Positions 36,278 to 49,307 of a stretch of 64,000 bases of DNA are shown in pieces (within the stretch, counting starts at the first letter, position 1; every line of letters begins with the position of its first letter). Location of the stretch: positions 248,001-312,000 of the forward strand of contig JAQGEQ010000255.1 of assembly GCA_034620365.1 (NCBI GenBank). The letters run 5' to 3'. Source of the DNA: Pegea sp. RAD2-039. Lineage: Eukaryota > Chordata > Thaliacea > Salpida > Salpidae. A program made the position numbers and the translations under genes. Below the pieces are notes generated by a model. That model saw only the letters and a program-made list of their open reading frames with translations, had not been told where the DNA came from and made no database searches.

Positions 36278-38992
36278 ACTTCTGTTTACAATAAGTTAGT
36301 TTAAGCTAGAAATAAGTTAGTTGTGAATGTGTGTGTGTGTGTCTGAGCTCTTCATCATCAAGTTTTGGAAGCTGAAGAACGAAAAGAATATTATTTCAAG
36401 ACTAAAATTAATTTTCATTAGTAAGTTGAATAGTTTAACTTTTTTTGTTATTTGCTGACTTGATTTTGTTTTTAGTTTTTAGTTTTTTGTTTAAAATGGT
36501 GACAAATGGATAAAGATGTCGCTACTTTCTCCTATTAACATTAAAATTAGCATCGCTTGAAATTGTGAGTTTTTCTAACAACTGCTTACAATGTATTTTT
36601 GAAAACTTAAGCTGGTTATTGTACTTACTTTTAGATTTATACGAAAAGATTTAAAAGTCAAAAATATAAAAGTAAACTAATTAACGTCATGATAATTTCG
36701 ATGAAATTAATGAATTGAAGAAGAATACAAAAAGAAATTGACGCCGTCGTAAAATCGGATAATTCCATTTGTAAGTAGCAAAATATTAATATTTTCTGTT
36801 TAGGTTTTTCAATTAAAAATATTTTTAGAAAGTATCAAGTTAAATTTAGTTTCCAAATTGACATTTACAGATAAATAAGAGTTTGATTTCAAAGTTGAAG
36901 TTTCATCTTAAGATTCAACTGCAGCAGATTTGTTATATTTGGATTCTGAAGACTTTTATTGACTATTTGCTTTTTCTATCGATATTTTGCTACCTACTTT
37001 AAGATGTTCTTTAAATCTTTTAAACTTATATCAAATCTTCTTATTATATCCAAACAATTTTTGTAGTTTGAAACATCTCTAATTCAAATTCAAGTTGAAT
37101 TATAAGAATAAAACTGTTTTGAATTTCTAAAATTTAATTAATTCATCATTTAATACAAAACTTTTTGATTGAAGTTTAGTTTTTAGTTATATCAGATAAG
37201 CAGTATAGTGTGAGTTTGAGACTTTAATTAAGAATTAAATTAGAAATTTTATGAAACATTTAACTAATTGACAGAATATACAAGTAGCTTGAAGCTTTTA
37301 TCAAAATTCTAAAAGATTAGTTTTGATTTTCTCACTTCATATCTATTCTATAAAGTTCAAAGAATTAACTAAGCATGTGTCTATAAGTAATTCGTCAGTC
37401 AACAAATACAACAAACTCAACAAAGTTGTCCAGTATTCAAGTTGAATAGTTTATATTTAATATTTTAAAAAGATAATTTTATCATCATTTATATTTACTA
37501 ACAGCTAACAAGTGAAACTTTCAAATTAAAACTTCTAAACAAGTAAAAGATACAACATTTTGTAAAAATAGTCAGTGAATAAAAGATGTTTTATAAAATA
37601 TAGTAATTGAATAAAAAATCCAGCTATGAAATGCAAATTTATTAGTTTCAAAACTTCTTTATTTTTTCAATTAATTAAACTAAAAAACCAAATTACAAAA
37701 TTTGGTTTGTTTACTTTTATAATTTCTTTAAGATTTTGAGAATAGCTATTTTGTTTAAAAAATTCCAAAAAACAGGAAACTTTCTCTGAATAAAAGTTAA
37801 AAATATCTCAAATATTAAACACTCATAGAGAAAGTTATGTTAGAATTTTAAGAAAATTATAAACTTTATGTTATTTAAGAACTCAATATTTAATTTTTAC
37901 CTAAACTACAAAAATAAAGTTTCCAAATTTAGGAATGTTTCAGTTTTTCCACTTCACTATTTTTTCTTTATTACTGAAGTTCTCTAAATATATTTTCAAT
38001 TACATCAAAATTTAGTTGATTTAAGCAAGTTTAGAAACAGATTATTATTTACAGCTGTATACGCTTATAAAAACTGAGAGAGTTAAATAATGATTTGTAC
38101 TAATCATATTTAATTATATTTATATTATTATTCAAAGAATACGTTTTAGGAAATTATTCTTTAAAGTTACATATGTGAATACTTAAAATAGTCTTACTTA
38201 TGTTTAGAAAGTTTTATTTATTTTCACAATTTGTAAAAACATATATTTTAGGAAAGCATTAACAAGCTTTATTTTATTTAAGATAAATTTTATATTTGTA
38301 AACTAATTAAGAATAATCGTTCCAATGATACTAAACTATCTGATTAATCCTATAAACCTAAAATAGTTATTTATTGTTTTAAACAATTTACTATATAAAG
38401 GTTGCTTAATAAATTATAATAATTTTAAACCATTGTTGTTTAGTATCTTTTTATCTGAAAATATTTCTACATCTTTCTTTACATGATTTTAAAAATTTCA
38501 CTTTTTAATTACTACTTTGTTCTTAATCTTAAAAACTTTTTTAAAAGCTGTTGAAATAGTTAATGGAAACAGCAAGCAAAAATGTAGAAAGTATTTATTT
38601 ATATGTAATTAATTAACTAATTCAAAAAATATTTCATCTATAAAGTATCCTATGATAACTAGAATATTATTCTTTTGTTTTATAAGATAAGTTTTTAATT
38701 AATCAAAAAGTTAGAAATATTTATTTTAAACTTTGTTTAATTAAAAACATTAATATTCAATTCTTAACGTAAACTATAAAATCAAAATATTTTACAAGAA
38801 CATAATATTTATAGAATACTGAGTCAATTTGTAATATTATAAACATTAAAACTCGGATAGAGCATTTATTAATAAAAAAACTAAATCTATTATCCTAGGT
38901 TTCTCTTAAACTTAAAAATATCTTTTTTCAAGTTAATTAATCTTATATTTTTAGATTTCAATATCTTCTATTCTCTATTTTGACGTTTACAA
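36278..38992 (+). repeat. Array spacer after copy 4
   Basis: Begins with aataag (36311-36316) and a TG run (36328-36342). It holds a 10-bp perfect hairpin (aaaccaaatt/aatttggttt, 37685-37708) and no supported ORF. Confidence 0.7.
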
Positions 38993-39002
38993 TATATAAA
39001 TA
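38993..39002 (+). promoter_or_regulatory. TATA box of copy 5
   Basis: tatataaata, 62 nt before the start codon, as in copies 4 and 6-8. Confidence 0.5.
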
Positions 39003-39054
39003 AAGTGTTCAATTTTATTCTGAAAATTATTCAGTTTTTTTAGAAGCTAATTCA

Positions 39055-41378
39055 ATGATGAATATAAGTCAATTATTTATTATATTTTCTACAATAATTA
39101 CTTTGGTTTATCCATTTAATTTGGAAACTCAGCAAGGAGAACAAAAGTTTATACAGTCTCCTCTGCTTCGTGAAAATGGAATAAGACTTTCAAATCAGTT
39201 CAAAACTTTTCCAAATGGAATTTCACCAACTTATTTTGGTTTTGACATAATTTTTGGAAATGGGTAAGTTTTTACAATTATATATTTGCTTGATAAGTGC
39301 TAAAGATAATTTAAATTACAAATCTTTGTATTTTGATAGTACGTTGATGATTGGTGCTCCAAAAACATTTGGTGAAGCTTCAGTTGGTTCAACTTCACGT
39401 ATGAAAAAGTTAAAAGGTTAAGAAAGGAAATTACCAGTAGACTAGAGTTTAACTAACTTCTACAAGCTCTATGTACTTTTATATAAATATTTATCTTTCT
39501 ACTTATTAAGCTGTTTACTTTAAATATTAAATTTTTGAAACTTATAGATCAAAATATATAATAATAATTCTTGTTAACAAAACCTTGATAAATATTATAA
39601 GTTATTTTTGATTTTAAAAACATTACAGATACTGGAGAATTATTTATTTGTGAAATTAAACAGCTCTTCAATGAGACTTGGAAGTCTTCAGAAGATTGTA
39701 GAACAGCTAAACCTTCTACCAAAATGAGACGAACAAATTTTGGCTTGGATATAATCAATCCAATTAACAACCAAATAAAAGTAAATAAAAATTTGTTTGA
39801 AAATAAACAACAAATTTTATGTATCAATGTAAAATCTATAATATTCCTTTTCTGCAAATGTTGAGTAAATTTAAGTTTAATTATCGTCTGTTGCACTAAG
39901 TCTTCTATTTCTCAAATAAAACTTTTACATTTAATTTATATTTTAGATATGTTCTGCCACAGAACAAAAAGATTGTGACGAATTGAGGTACTTACCTGGA
40001 AGATGTTACAACAGTAAAAACGGTGGAAATTATTGGGAAGGGGATAAAACAAATACTTTTGGTTAGAGTTATTTTTACCAAATAATTGTTACTACTCTTT
40101 CTCAAATTCTGTTTAGTCTTCACAACTATTAGAAATATATTTCCTTAAATTAGAACTTTCAAAACCAATTTATTAGAAAGTTTTCGATTTATAAGTTACA
40201 AAACTTCTGTTTTAACAAAAATATTTTTAGAATAGATTCAGTTTTAGTAAAAGAATTTTTTTGTGATTCATTTTTCTAGAATGTCCGAAGAGAACTTTAG
40301 ATGTCATCTTTTTATTGGATGGTTCATCCTCTGTTAAATATCTCAATTTTCAACGAGTTAAAAGTTGGACAAAACGTTTAGCTTCTAAACTTGTGAAACA
40401 AAACAGAGAAACTCAAGTTGGAGTTATTCAATATTCAAAGTATAATTATTTAAGAACTGAAATTAGGCTTGCTGAAGTTACAAACCAGAAAAACTTTGAT
40501 GTAAGCTACTGTTTTCGTAGAGAAAATTCTATCTTCATATAAAAAGTATCTTGCTTACAGAGATCTGTTCAAAGAATAAAATATCAGAGAGGACGCTATA
40601 CTCACACAGCTCAAGCATTGAATAAATCAGTTATAGATTTCCAATCTTCTTACAGATACAATTCATCATCCACTAATAAAGTTCTTATTCTACTTACTGA
40701 TGGACAGTAAGTATTAATACATTTATATCTACTTTTATCTTATTACCTTCTACTAAAACTAAACCATCTTAAGATCAAGTGATAGTTTAAATCTTCCTGG
40801 AGCATCTGCATTTGTCAAATCAATTGGAATCACAACATTTGCAGTTGGAGTCGGTAGTGCTGACAAACGTGAACTTAAAGTTAGTTCAATAATTCATTTA
40901 TATTTTTCCACATAAACCAACTTCATAAATACTTTTAACATTTAACAAATGATATTTCAATAAATGTTTAGAGTTTTAATACATTTGTAACTTCAACAAA
41001 CATAAATCAATTTGATTTATCAACACAGATTATCACTAATGGAGACACAGATAGAATATTTTATGTCTCTGATTTCACTTCACTGGATGATATTGTCGAT
41101 AAACTTGAACAAAAGATAAATTTGCTAGTTCTTGAAGGTTAGTTGATTTGATGAGACAACTTTTGTATCTAATGAGAATTATTAAATTGAAATATTTCAA
41201 GATTATTTCTAACTATTCTTTTAATAGTTTTTTTGTAACCTGAGTTTCAAATCTTTCTTTCTTAGGAAAAGGGACAGGAAATGAGACAAGACCTTATTTT
41301 TATGGAACTGAATTTGCTCAAGAAGGAATTTCATCAACAACTTTAAAAGTATTTAATTTTTGTTTAATCTTGCTTTAA
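39055..41378 (+). CDS. Secreted integrin-alpha I-domain protein, copy 5, 415 aa
   Basis: Exons: 39055-39263, 39340-39416, 39629-39780, 39947-40061, 40280-40500, 40561-40706, 40774-40879, 41029-41137, 41266-41348, stop 41376-41378. All reading frames and splice sites are intact. Differences from copy 4 include K-to-N in blade 2 (IINPIN), NGTLMIG instead of NGKLMIG at the exon 1/2 junction, and LRTEIR for LRAEIR in the I domain. A change in the read-through tail creates an earlier stop, shortening the C terminus by five residues. Because the tail differs while everything before TTLK is conserved, the tail itself is probably not under constraint. MIDAS: DGSSS, T of HTAQ, D of LLTDG. Confidence 0.85.
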
Positions 41379-44114
41379 ATCTTTGTGATGTAAACTTCTG
41401 TTTACAATAAGTTAGTTTAAGCTAGAAATAAGTTAGTTGTGAATGTGTGTGTGTGTGTCTGAGCTCTTCATCATCAAGTTTTGGAAGCTGAAGAACGAAA
41501 AGAATATTATTTCAAGACTAAAATTAATTTTCATTAGTAAGTTGAATAGTTCAACTTTTTTTGTTATTTGCTGACTTGATTTTGTTTTTAGATTTTTAGA
41601 TTTTTGTTTAAAATGGTGACAAATGGATAAAGATGTCGCTACTTTCTCCTATTAACATTAAAATTAGCTTCATTTAAACTTGTGAGTTTTTCTAACAACT
41701 GCTTACAATGTATTTTTGAAAACTTAAGCTGGTTATTGTACTTACTTTTAGATTTATACGAAAGATTTAAAAGTCAAAAATATAAAAGTAAACTAATTAA
41801 CGTCATGATAATTTCGATGAAATTAATGAATTGAAGAAGAATACAAAAAGAAATTGACGTCGTCGTAAAATCGGATAATTCCATTTGTAAGTAGCAAAAT
41901 ATTAATATTTTCTGTTTAGGTTTTTCATTTAAAAATATTTTTAAAAAGTATCAAGTTAAATTTAGTTTCCAAATTGACATTTACAGATAAATAAGAGTTT
42001 GATTTCAAAGTTGAAGTTTCATCTTAAGATTCAACTGCAGCAGATTTGTTATATTTGGATTCTGAAGACTTTTATTGACTATTTGCTTTTTCTATCGATA
42101 TTTTGCTACCTACTTTAAGATGTTCTTTAAATCTTTTAAACTTATATCAAATCTTCTTATTATATCCAAACAATTTTTGTAGTTTGAAACATCTCTAATT
42201 CAAATTCAAGTTGAATTATAAGAATAAAACTGTTTTGAATTTCTAAAATTTAATTAATTCATCATTTAATACAAAACTTTTTGATTGAAGTTTAGTTTTT
42301 AGTTATATCAGATAAGCAGTATAGTGTGAGTTTGAGACTTTAATTAAGAATTAAATTAGAAATTTTATGAAACATTTAACTAATTGACAGAATATACAAG
42401 TAGCTTGAAGCTTTTATCAAAATTCTAAAAGATTAGTTTTGATTTTCTCACTTCATATCTATTCTATAAAGTTCAAAGAATTAACTAAGCATGTGTCTAT
42501 AAGTAATTCGTCAGTCAACAAATACAACAAACTCAACAAAGTTGTCCAGTATTCAAGTTGAATAGTTTATATTTAATATTTTAAAAAGATAATTTTATCA
42601 TCATTTATATTTACTAACAGCTAACAAGTGAAACTTTCAAATTAAAACTTCTAAACAAGTAAAAGATACAACATTTTGTAAAAATAGTCAGTGAATAAAA
42701 GATGTTTTATAAAATATAGTAATTGAATAAAAAATCCAGCTATGAAATGCAAATTTATTAGTTTCAAAACTTCTTTATTTTTTCAATTAATTAAACTAAA
42801 AAACCAAATTACAAAATTTGGTTTGTTTACTTTTATAATTTGCTTAAGATTTTGAGAATAGCTATTTTGTTTAAAAAATTCCAAAAAACAGGAAACTTTC
42901 TCTGAATAAAAGTTAAAAATATCTCCATATATTAAACACTCATAGAGAAAGTTATGTTAGAATTTCAAGAAAATTATAAACTTTATGTTATTTAAGAACT
43001 CAATATTTAATTTTTACGTAAACTACAAAAATAAAGTTTCCAAATTTAGGAATGTTTCAGTTTTTCCACTTCACTATTTTTTCTTTATTACTGAAGTTCT
43101 CTAAATATATTTTCAATTACATCAAAATTTAGTTGATTTAAGCAAGTTTAGAAACAGATTATTATCTACAGCTGTATACGCTTATAAAAACTGAGAGAGT
43201 TAAATAATGATTTGTACTAATCATATTTAATTATATTTATACTATTATTCAAAGAATATGTTTTAGGAAATTATTCTTTAAAGTTACATATGTGAATACT
43301 TAAAATAGTCTTAGTTATAATGTTTAGAAAGTTTTATTTATTTTCACAATTTGTATAAACATATATTTTAGGAAAGCATTAACAAGATTTATTTTATTTA
43401 AGATAAATTTTATATTTGTAAACTAATTAAGAATAATCGTTCCAATGATACTAAACTATCTGATTAATCCTATAAACCTAAAATAGTTATTTATTGTTTT
43501 AAACAATTTACTATATAAAGGTTGCTTAATAAATTATAATAATTTTAAACCATTGTTGTTTAGTATCTTTTTATCTGAAAATATTTCTACATCTTTCTTT
43601 ACATGCTTTTAAAAATTTCACTTTTTAATTACTACTTTGTTCTTAATCTTAAAAACTTTTTTAAAAGCTGTTGAAATAGTTAATGGAAACAGCAAGCAAA
43701 AATGTAGAAAGTATTTATTTATATGTAATTAATTAACTAATTCAAAAATTATTTCATCTATAAAGTATCCTATGATAACTAAAATATCATTCTTTTGTTT
43801 TATAAGATAAGTTTTTAATAAATCAAAAAGTTAGAAATATTTATTTTAAACTTTGTTTAATTAAAAACATTAATATTCAATTCTTAACGTAAACTATAAA
43901 ATCAAAATATTTTACAAGAATATAATATTTATAGAATATTTAGTCAATTTGTAATATTATAAACATTAAAACTCGGATAGAGCATTTATCAATAAAAAAA
44001 AACTAAATCTATTATCCTAGGTTTCTCTTAAACTTAAAAATATCTTTTTTCAAGTTAATTAATCTTATATTTTTAGATTTCAATATCTTCTATTCTCTAT
44101 TTTGACGTTTACAA
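41379..44114 (+). repeat. Array spacer after copy 5
   Basis: aataag (41427-41432), TG run (41443-41459), and the hairpin at 42801-42824. No coding sequence supported. Confidence 0.7.
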
Positions 44115-44124
44115 TATATAAATA
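44115..44124 (+). promoter_or_regulatory. TATA box of copy 6
   Basis: tatataaata, 62 nt before the start codon. Confidence 0.5.
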
Positions 44125-44176
44125 AAGTGTTCAATTTTATTCTGAAAATTATTCATTTTTTTTAGAAGTTAATTCA

Positions 44177-46534
44177 ATGATGAATATAAGTCAATTATTT
44201 ATTATATTTTCTACAATAATTACTTTTGTTTATCCATTTAATTTGGAAACTCAGCAAGGAGCACAAAAGTTTATACAGTCTCCTCTGCTTCATAAAAATG
44301 GAATAAGACTTTCAAATCAGTTCAAAACTTTTCCAAATGGAATTTCACCAACTTATTTTGGTTTTGACATAATTTTTGGAAATGGGTAAGTTGTTACAAT
44401 TATATATTTGCTTGATAAGTGCTAAAGATGATTGAAATTACAAATCTTTGTATTTTGATAGTACGTTGATGATTGGTGCTCCAAAAACATTTGGTGAAGC
44501 TTCAGTTGGTTCAACTTCACGTATGAAAAAGTTAAAAGGTTAAGAAAGGAAATTACCAGTAGACTAGAGTTTAACTAACTTCTACAAGCTCTCTGCACTT
44601 TTATATAAATATTTATCTTTCTACTTATTAAGCTGTTTACTTTAAATATTAATTTTTTGAAACTTATAGATCAAAATATATAAAAATAATTCTTGTTAAC
44701 AAAACCTTGATAAATATTATAAGTTATTTTTGATTTTAAAAACATTACAGATACTGGAGAATTATTTATTTGTGAAATTAAACAGCTCTTCAATAAGACA
44801 TGGAAGTCTTCAGAAGATTGTAGAACAGCTAAACCTTCTACCAAAATGAGACGAACAAACTTTGGCTTGGATATAATCAAGCCAATTAACAACCAAATAA
44901 AAGTAAATAAAGATCTGTTTGAAAATAAACAACAAATTTTATGTATCAATGTAAAATCTATAATATTCCTTTTCTGCAATTGTTGAGCAAATTTAAGTTT
45001 AATTATCGTCTGTTGCACTAAATAGACTATTTCTCAAATAAAACTTTTACATTTAATTTATATTTTAGATATGTTCTGCCACAGAACAAAAAGATTGTGA
45101 CGAATTGAGGTACTTACCTGGAAGATGTTACAACAGTAAAAACGGTGGAAATTATTGGGAAGGGGATAAAACAAATACTTTTGGTTAGAATTATTTTTAC
45201 CAAATAAATGTTCCTACTCTTTCTCAAATTCTGTTTAGTCTTCACAACTATTAGAAAAATATTTCCTTAAATTAGAACTTTCAAAACCAATTTATTAGAA
45301 AGTTTTCGATTTATAAGTTACAAAACTTCTGTTTTAACAAAAATATTTTTAGACTAGATTCAGTTTTAGTAAAAAGATTTTTTTGTGATTCATTTTTCTA
45401 GAATGTCCGAAGAAAACTTTAGATGTCATCTTTTTATTGGATGGTTCATCCTCTGTTAAATATCTCAATTTTCAACGAGTTAAAAGTTGGACAAAACGTT
45501 TAGCTTCTAAACTTGTGAAACAAAACAGAGAAACTCAAGTTGGAGTTATTCAATATTCAAAGTATAATTATTTAAGAACTGAAATTAGGCTTGCTGAAGT
45601 TACAAACCAGAAAAACTTTGATGTAAGCTACTGTTTTCGTAGAGAAAATTCTATCTTCATATAAAAAGTATCTTGCTTACAGAGATCTGTTCAAAGAATA
45701 AAATATCAGAGAGGACGCTATACTCAGACAGCTCAAGCATTGAATAATTCAGTTAGAGATTTCCAATCTTCTTACAGATACAATTCATCATCCACTAATA
45801 AAGTTCTTATTCTACTTACTGATGGACAGTAAGTAGTAATACAATTATATCTACTTTTATCTTATTACCTTCTACTAAAACTAAACCATCTTAAGATCAA
45901 GTGATAGTTTAAGTCTTCCTGGAGCATCTGCATTTGTCAAATCAATTGGAATCACAACATTTGCAGTTGGAGTCGGTAGTGCTGACAAACGTGAACTTGA
46001 AGTTAGTTCAATAATTCATTTATATTTTTCCACATAAACCAACTTCATAAATACTTTTAACATTTATCAAATGATATTTCAATAAATGTTTAGAGTTTTA
46101 ATACATTTGTAACTTCAACAAACATAAATCAATTTGATTTATCAACACAGATTATCACTAATGGAGACACAGATAGAATATTTTATGTCTCTGATTTCAC
46201 TTCACTGGATGATATTGTCAATAAACTTGAACAGAAGATAAATTTGCTAGCTCTTGAAGGTTAGATGATTTGATGAGGCAACTTTTGTATCTAATGAGAA
46301 TTATTAAATTGAAATATTTCAGTGATTATTTCTAACTATTCTTTTAATAGTTTTTTTGTAAACTCAGTAATCTTTCAAACCTGAGTTTCAAATTTTTCTT
46401 TCTTAGGAAAAGGGACAGGAAATGAGACAAGACCTTATTTTTATGGAACTGAATTTGCTCAAGAAGGAATTTCATCAACAACTTTAAAAGTATTTAATTT
46501 TTGTTTAATCTTGCATAAAATCTTTGTGATGTAA
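44177..46534 (+). CDS. Secreted integrin-alpha I-domain protein, copy 6, 420 aa
   Basis: Exons: 44177-44385, 44462-44538, 44751-44902, 45069-45183, 45402-45622, 45683-45828, 45896-46001, 46151-46259, 46407-46489, stop 46532-46534. Exon 6 reads YTQTAQALNNSVRDF, the version of copy 1, whereas copies 4, 5 and 7 have YTHTAQALNKSVIDF. The neighbouring exon 5 is the copy 4-8 type (DGSSSVKYLNF). So the second MIDAS loop is exchanged independently of the first. One substitution (DIVNKLEQ) lies in the last helix of the I domain. The intron before exon 9 is longer than in copy 4 and matches copy 3 there, again a mosaic pattern. All frames intact. Confidence 0.85.
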
Positions 46535-49245
46535 ACTTCTGTTTACAATAAGTTAGTTTAAGCTAGAAATAAGTTAGTTGTGAATGTGTGTGTGTGTGTC
46601 TGAGCTCTTCATCATCAAGTTTTGGAAGCTGAAGAACGAAAAGAATATTATTTCAAGACTAAAATTAATTTTCATTAGTAAGTTGAATAGTTCAACTTTT
46701 TTTGTTATTTGCTGACTTGATTTTGTTTTTAGATTTTTGTTTAAAATGGTGACAAATGGATAAAGATGCCGCTACTTTCTCCTATTAACATTAAAATTAG
46801 CATCTTTTAAAATTGTGAGTTTTTCTAACAACTACTTACAATGTATTTTTGAAAACTTAAGCTGGTTATTGTACTTACTTTTAGATTTATACGAAAGATT
46901 TAAAAGTCAAAAATATAAAAGTAAACTAATTAACGTCATGATAATTTCGATGAAATTAATGAATTGAAGAAGAATACAAAAAGAAATTGACGTCGTCGTA
47001 AAATCGGATAATTCCATTTGTAAGTAGCAAAATATTAATATTTTCTGTTTCGGTTTTTCATTTAAAAGTATTTTTAAAAAGTATCAAGTTCAATTTAGTT
47101 TCCAAATTGACATTTACAGATAAATAAGAGTTTGATTTCAAAGTTGAAGTTTCATCTTAAGATTCAACTGCAGCAGATTTGTTATATTTGGATTCTGAAG
47201 ACTTTTATTGACTATTTGCTTTTTCTATCGATATTTTGCTACCTTCTTTAAGATGTTCTTTAAATCTTTTAAACTTATATCAAATCTTCTTATTATATCC
47301 AAACAATTTTTGTAGTTTGAAACATCTCTAATACAAATTCAAGTTGAATTATAAGAACAAAACTGTTTTGAATTTCTAAAATTTAATTAATTCATCATTT
47401 AATACAAAACTGTTTGATTGAAGTTTAGTTTTTAGTTATATCAGATAAGCAGTATAGTGTGAGTTTGAGACTTTAATTAAGAATTAAATTAGAAATTTTA
47501 TGAAACATTTAACTAATTGACAGAATATACAAGTAGCTTGAAGCTTTTATCAAAATTCTAAAAGATTAGTTTTGATTTTCTCACTTCATATCTATTCTAT
47601 AAAGTTCAAAGAATTAACTAAGCATGTGTCTATAAGTAATTCGTCAGTCAACAAATACAACAAACTCAACAAAGTTGTCCAGTATTCAAGTTGAATAGTT
47701 TATATTTAATATTTTAAAAAGATAATTTTATCATCATTTATATTTACTAACAGCTAACAAGTGAAACTTTCAAATTAAAACTTCTAAACAAGTAAGAGAT
47801 ACAACATTTTGTAAAAATAGTCAGTGAATAAAAGATGTTTTATAAAATATAGTAATTGAATAAAAAATCCAGCTATGAAATGCAAATTTATTAGTTTCAA
47901 AACTTCTTTATTTTTTCAATTAATTAAACTAAAAAACCAAATTACAAAATTTGGTTTGTTTACTTTTATAATTTCTTTAAGATTTTGAGAATAGCTATTT
48001 TGTTTAAAAAATTCCAAAAAACAGGAAACTTTCTCTGAATAAAAGTTAAAAATATCTCCATATATTAAACACTCATAGAGAAAGGTATGTTAGAATTTCA
48101 AGAAAATTATAAACTTTATGTTATTTAAGAACTCAATATTTAATTTTTACGTAAACTACAAAAATAAAGTTTCCAAATTTAGGAATGTTTCAGTTTTTCC
48201 ACTTCACTATTTTTTCTTTATTACTGAAGTTCTCTAAATATATTTTCAATTACATCAAAATTTAGTTGATTTAAGCAAGTTTAGAAACAGATTATTATTT
48301 ACAGCTGTATACGCTTATAAAAACTGAGAGAGTTAAATAATGATATGTACTAATCATATTTAATTATATTTATATTATTATTCAAAGAATACGTTTTAGG
48401 AAATTATTCTTTAAAGTTACATATGTGAATACTTAAAATAGTCTTACTTATGATGTTTAGAAAGTTTTATTTATTTTCACAATTTGTAAAAACATATATT
48501 TTAGGAAAGCATTAACAAGCTTTATTTTATTTAAGATAAATTTTATATTTGTAAACTAATTAAGAATAATCGTTCCAATGATAGTAAACTATCTGATTAA
48601 TCCTATAAACCTAAAATAGTTATTTATTGTTTTAAACAATTTACTATATAAAGGTTGCTTAATAAATTATAATAATTTTAAACCATTGTTGTTTAGTATC
48701 TTTTTATCTGAAAATATTTCTACATCTTTCTTTACATGATTTTAAAAATTTCACTTTTTAATTACTACTTTGTTCTTAATCTTAAAAACTTTTTTAAAAG
48801 CTGTTGAAATAGTTAATGGAAACAGCAAGCAAAAATGTAGAAAGTATTTATTTATATGTAATTAATTAACTAATTCAAAAATTATTTCATCTTTAAAGTA
48901 TCCTATGATAAGTAAAATATTATTCTTTTGTTTTATAAGATAAGTTTTTAATTAATCAAAAAGTTAGAAATATTCATTTTAAACTTTGTTTAATTAAAAA
49001 CATTAATATTCAATTCTTAACGTAAACTATAAAATCAAAATATTTTACAAGAATATAATATTTATAGAATATTTAGTCAATTTGTAATATTATAAACATT
49101 AAAACTCGGGTAGAGCATTTATCATTAAGAAAAATAAATCTATTACCCTAGGTTTCTCTTAAACTTAAAAATATCTTTTTTCAAGTTAATTAATCTTATA
49201 TTTTTAGATTTCAATATCTTCTATTCTCTATTTTGACGTTTACAA
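46535..49245 (+). repeat. Array spacer after copy 6
   Basis: aataag (46568-46573), TG run (46584-46600), and the hairpin at 47934-47957. No gene supported. Confidence 0.7.
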
Positions 49246-49255
49246 TATATAAATA
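49246..49255 (+). promoter_or_regulatory. TATA box of copy 7
   Basis: tatataaata, 62 nt before the start codon. Confidence 0.5.
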
Positions 49256-49307
49256 AAGTGTTCAATTTTATTCTGAAAATTATTCAGTTTTTTTAGAAGT
49301 TAATTCA

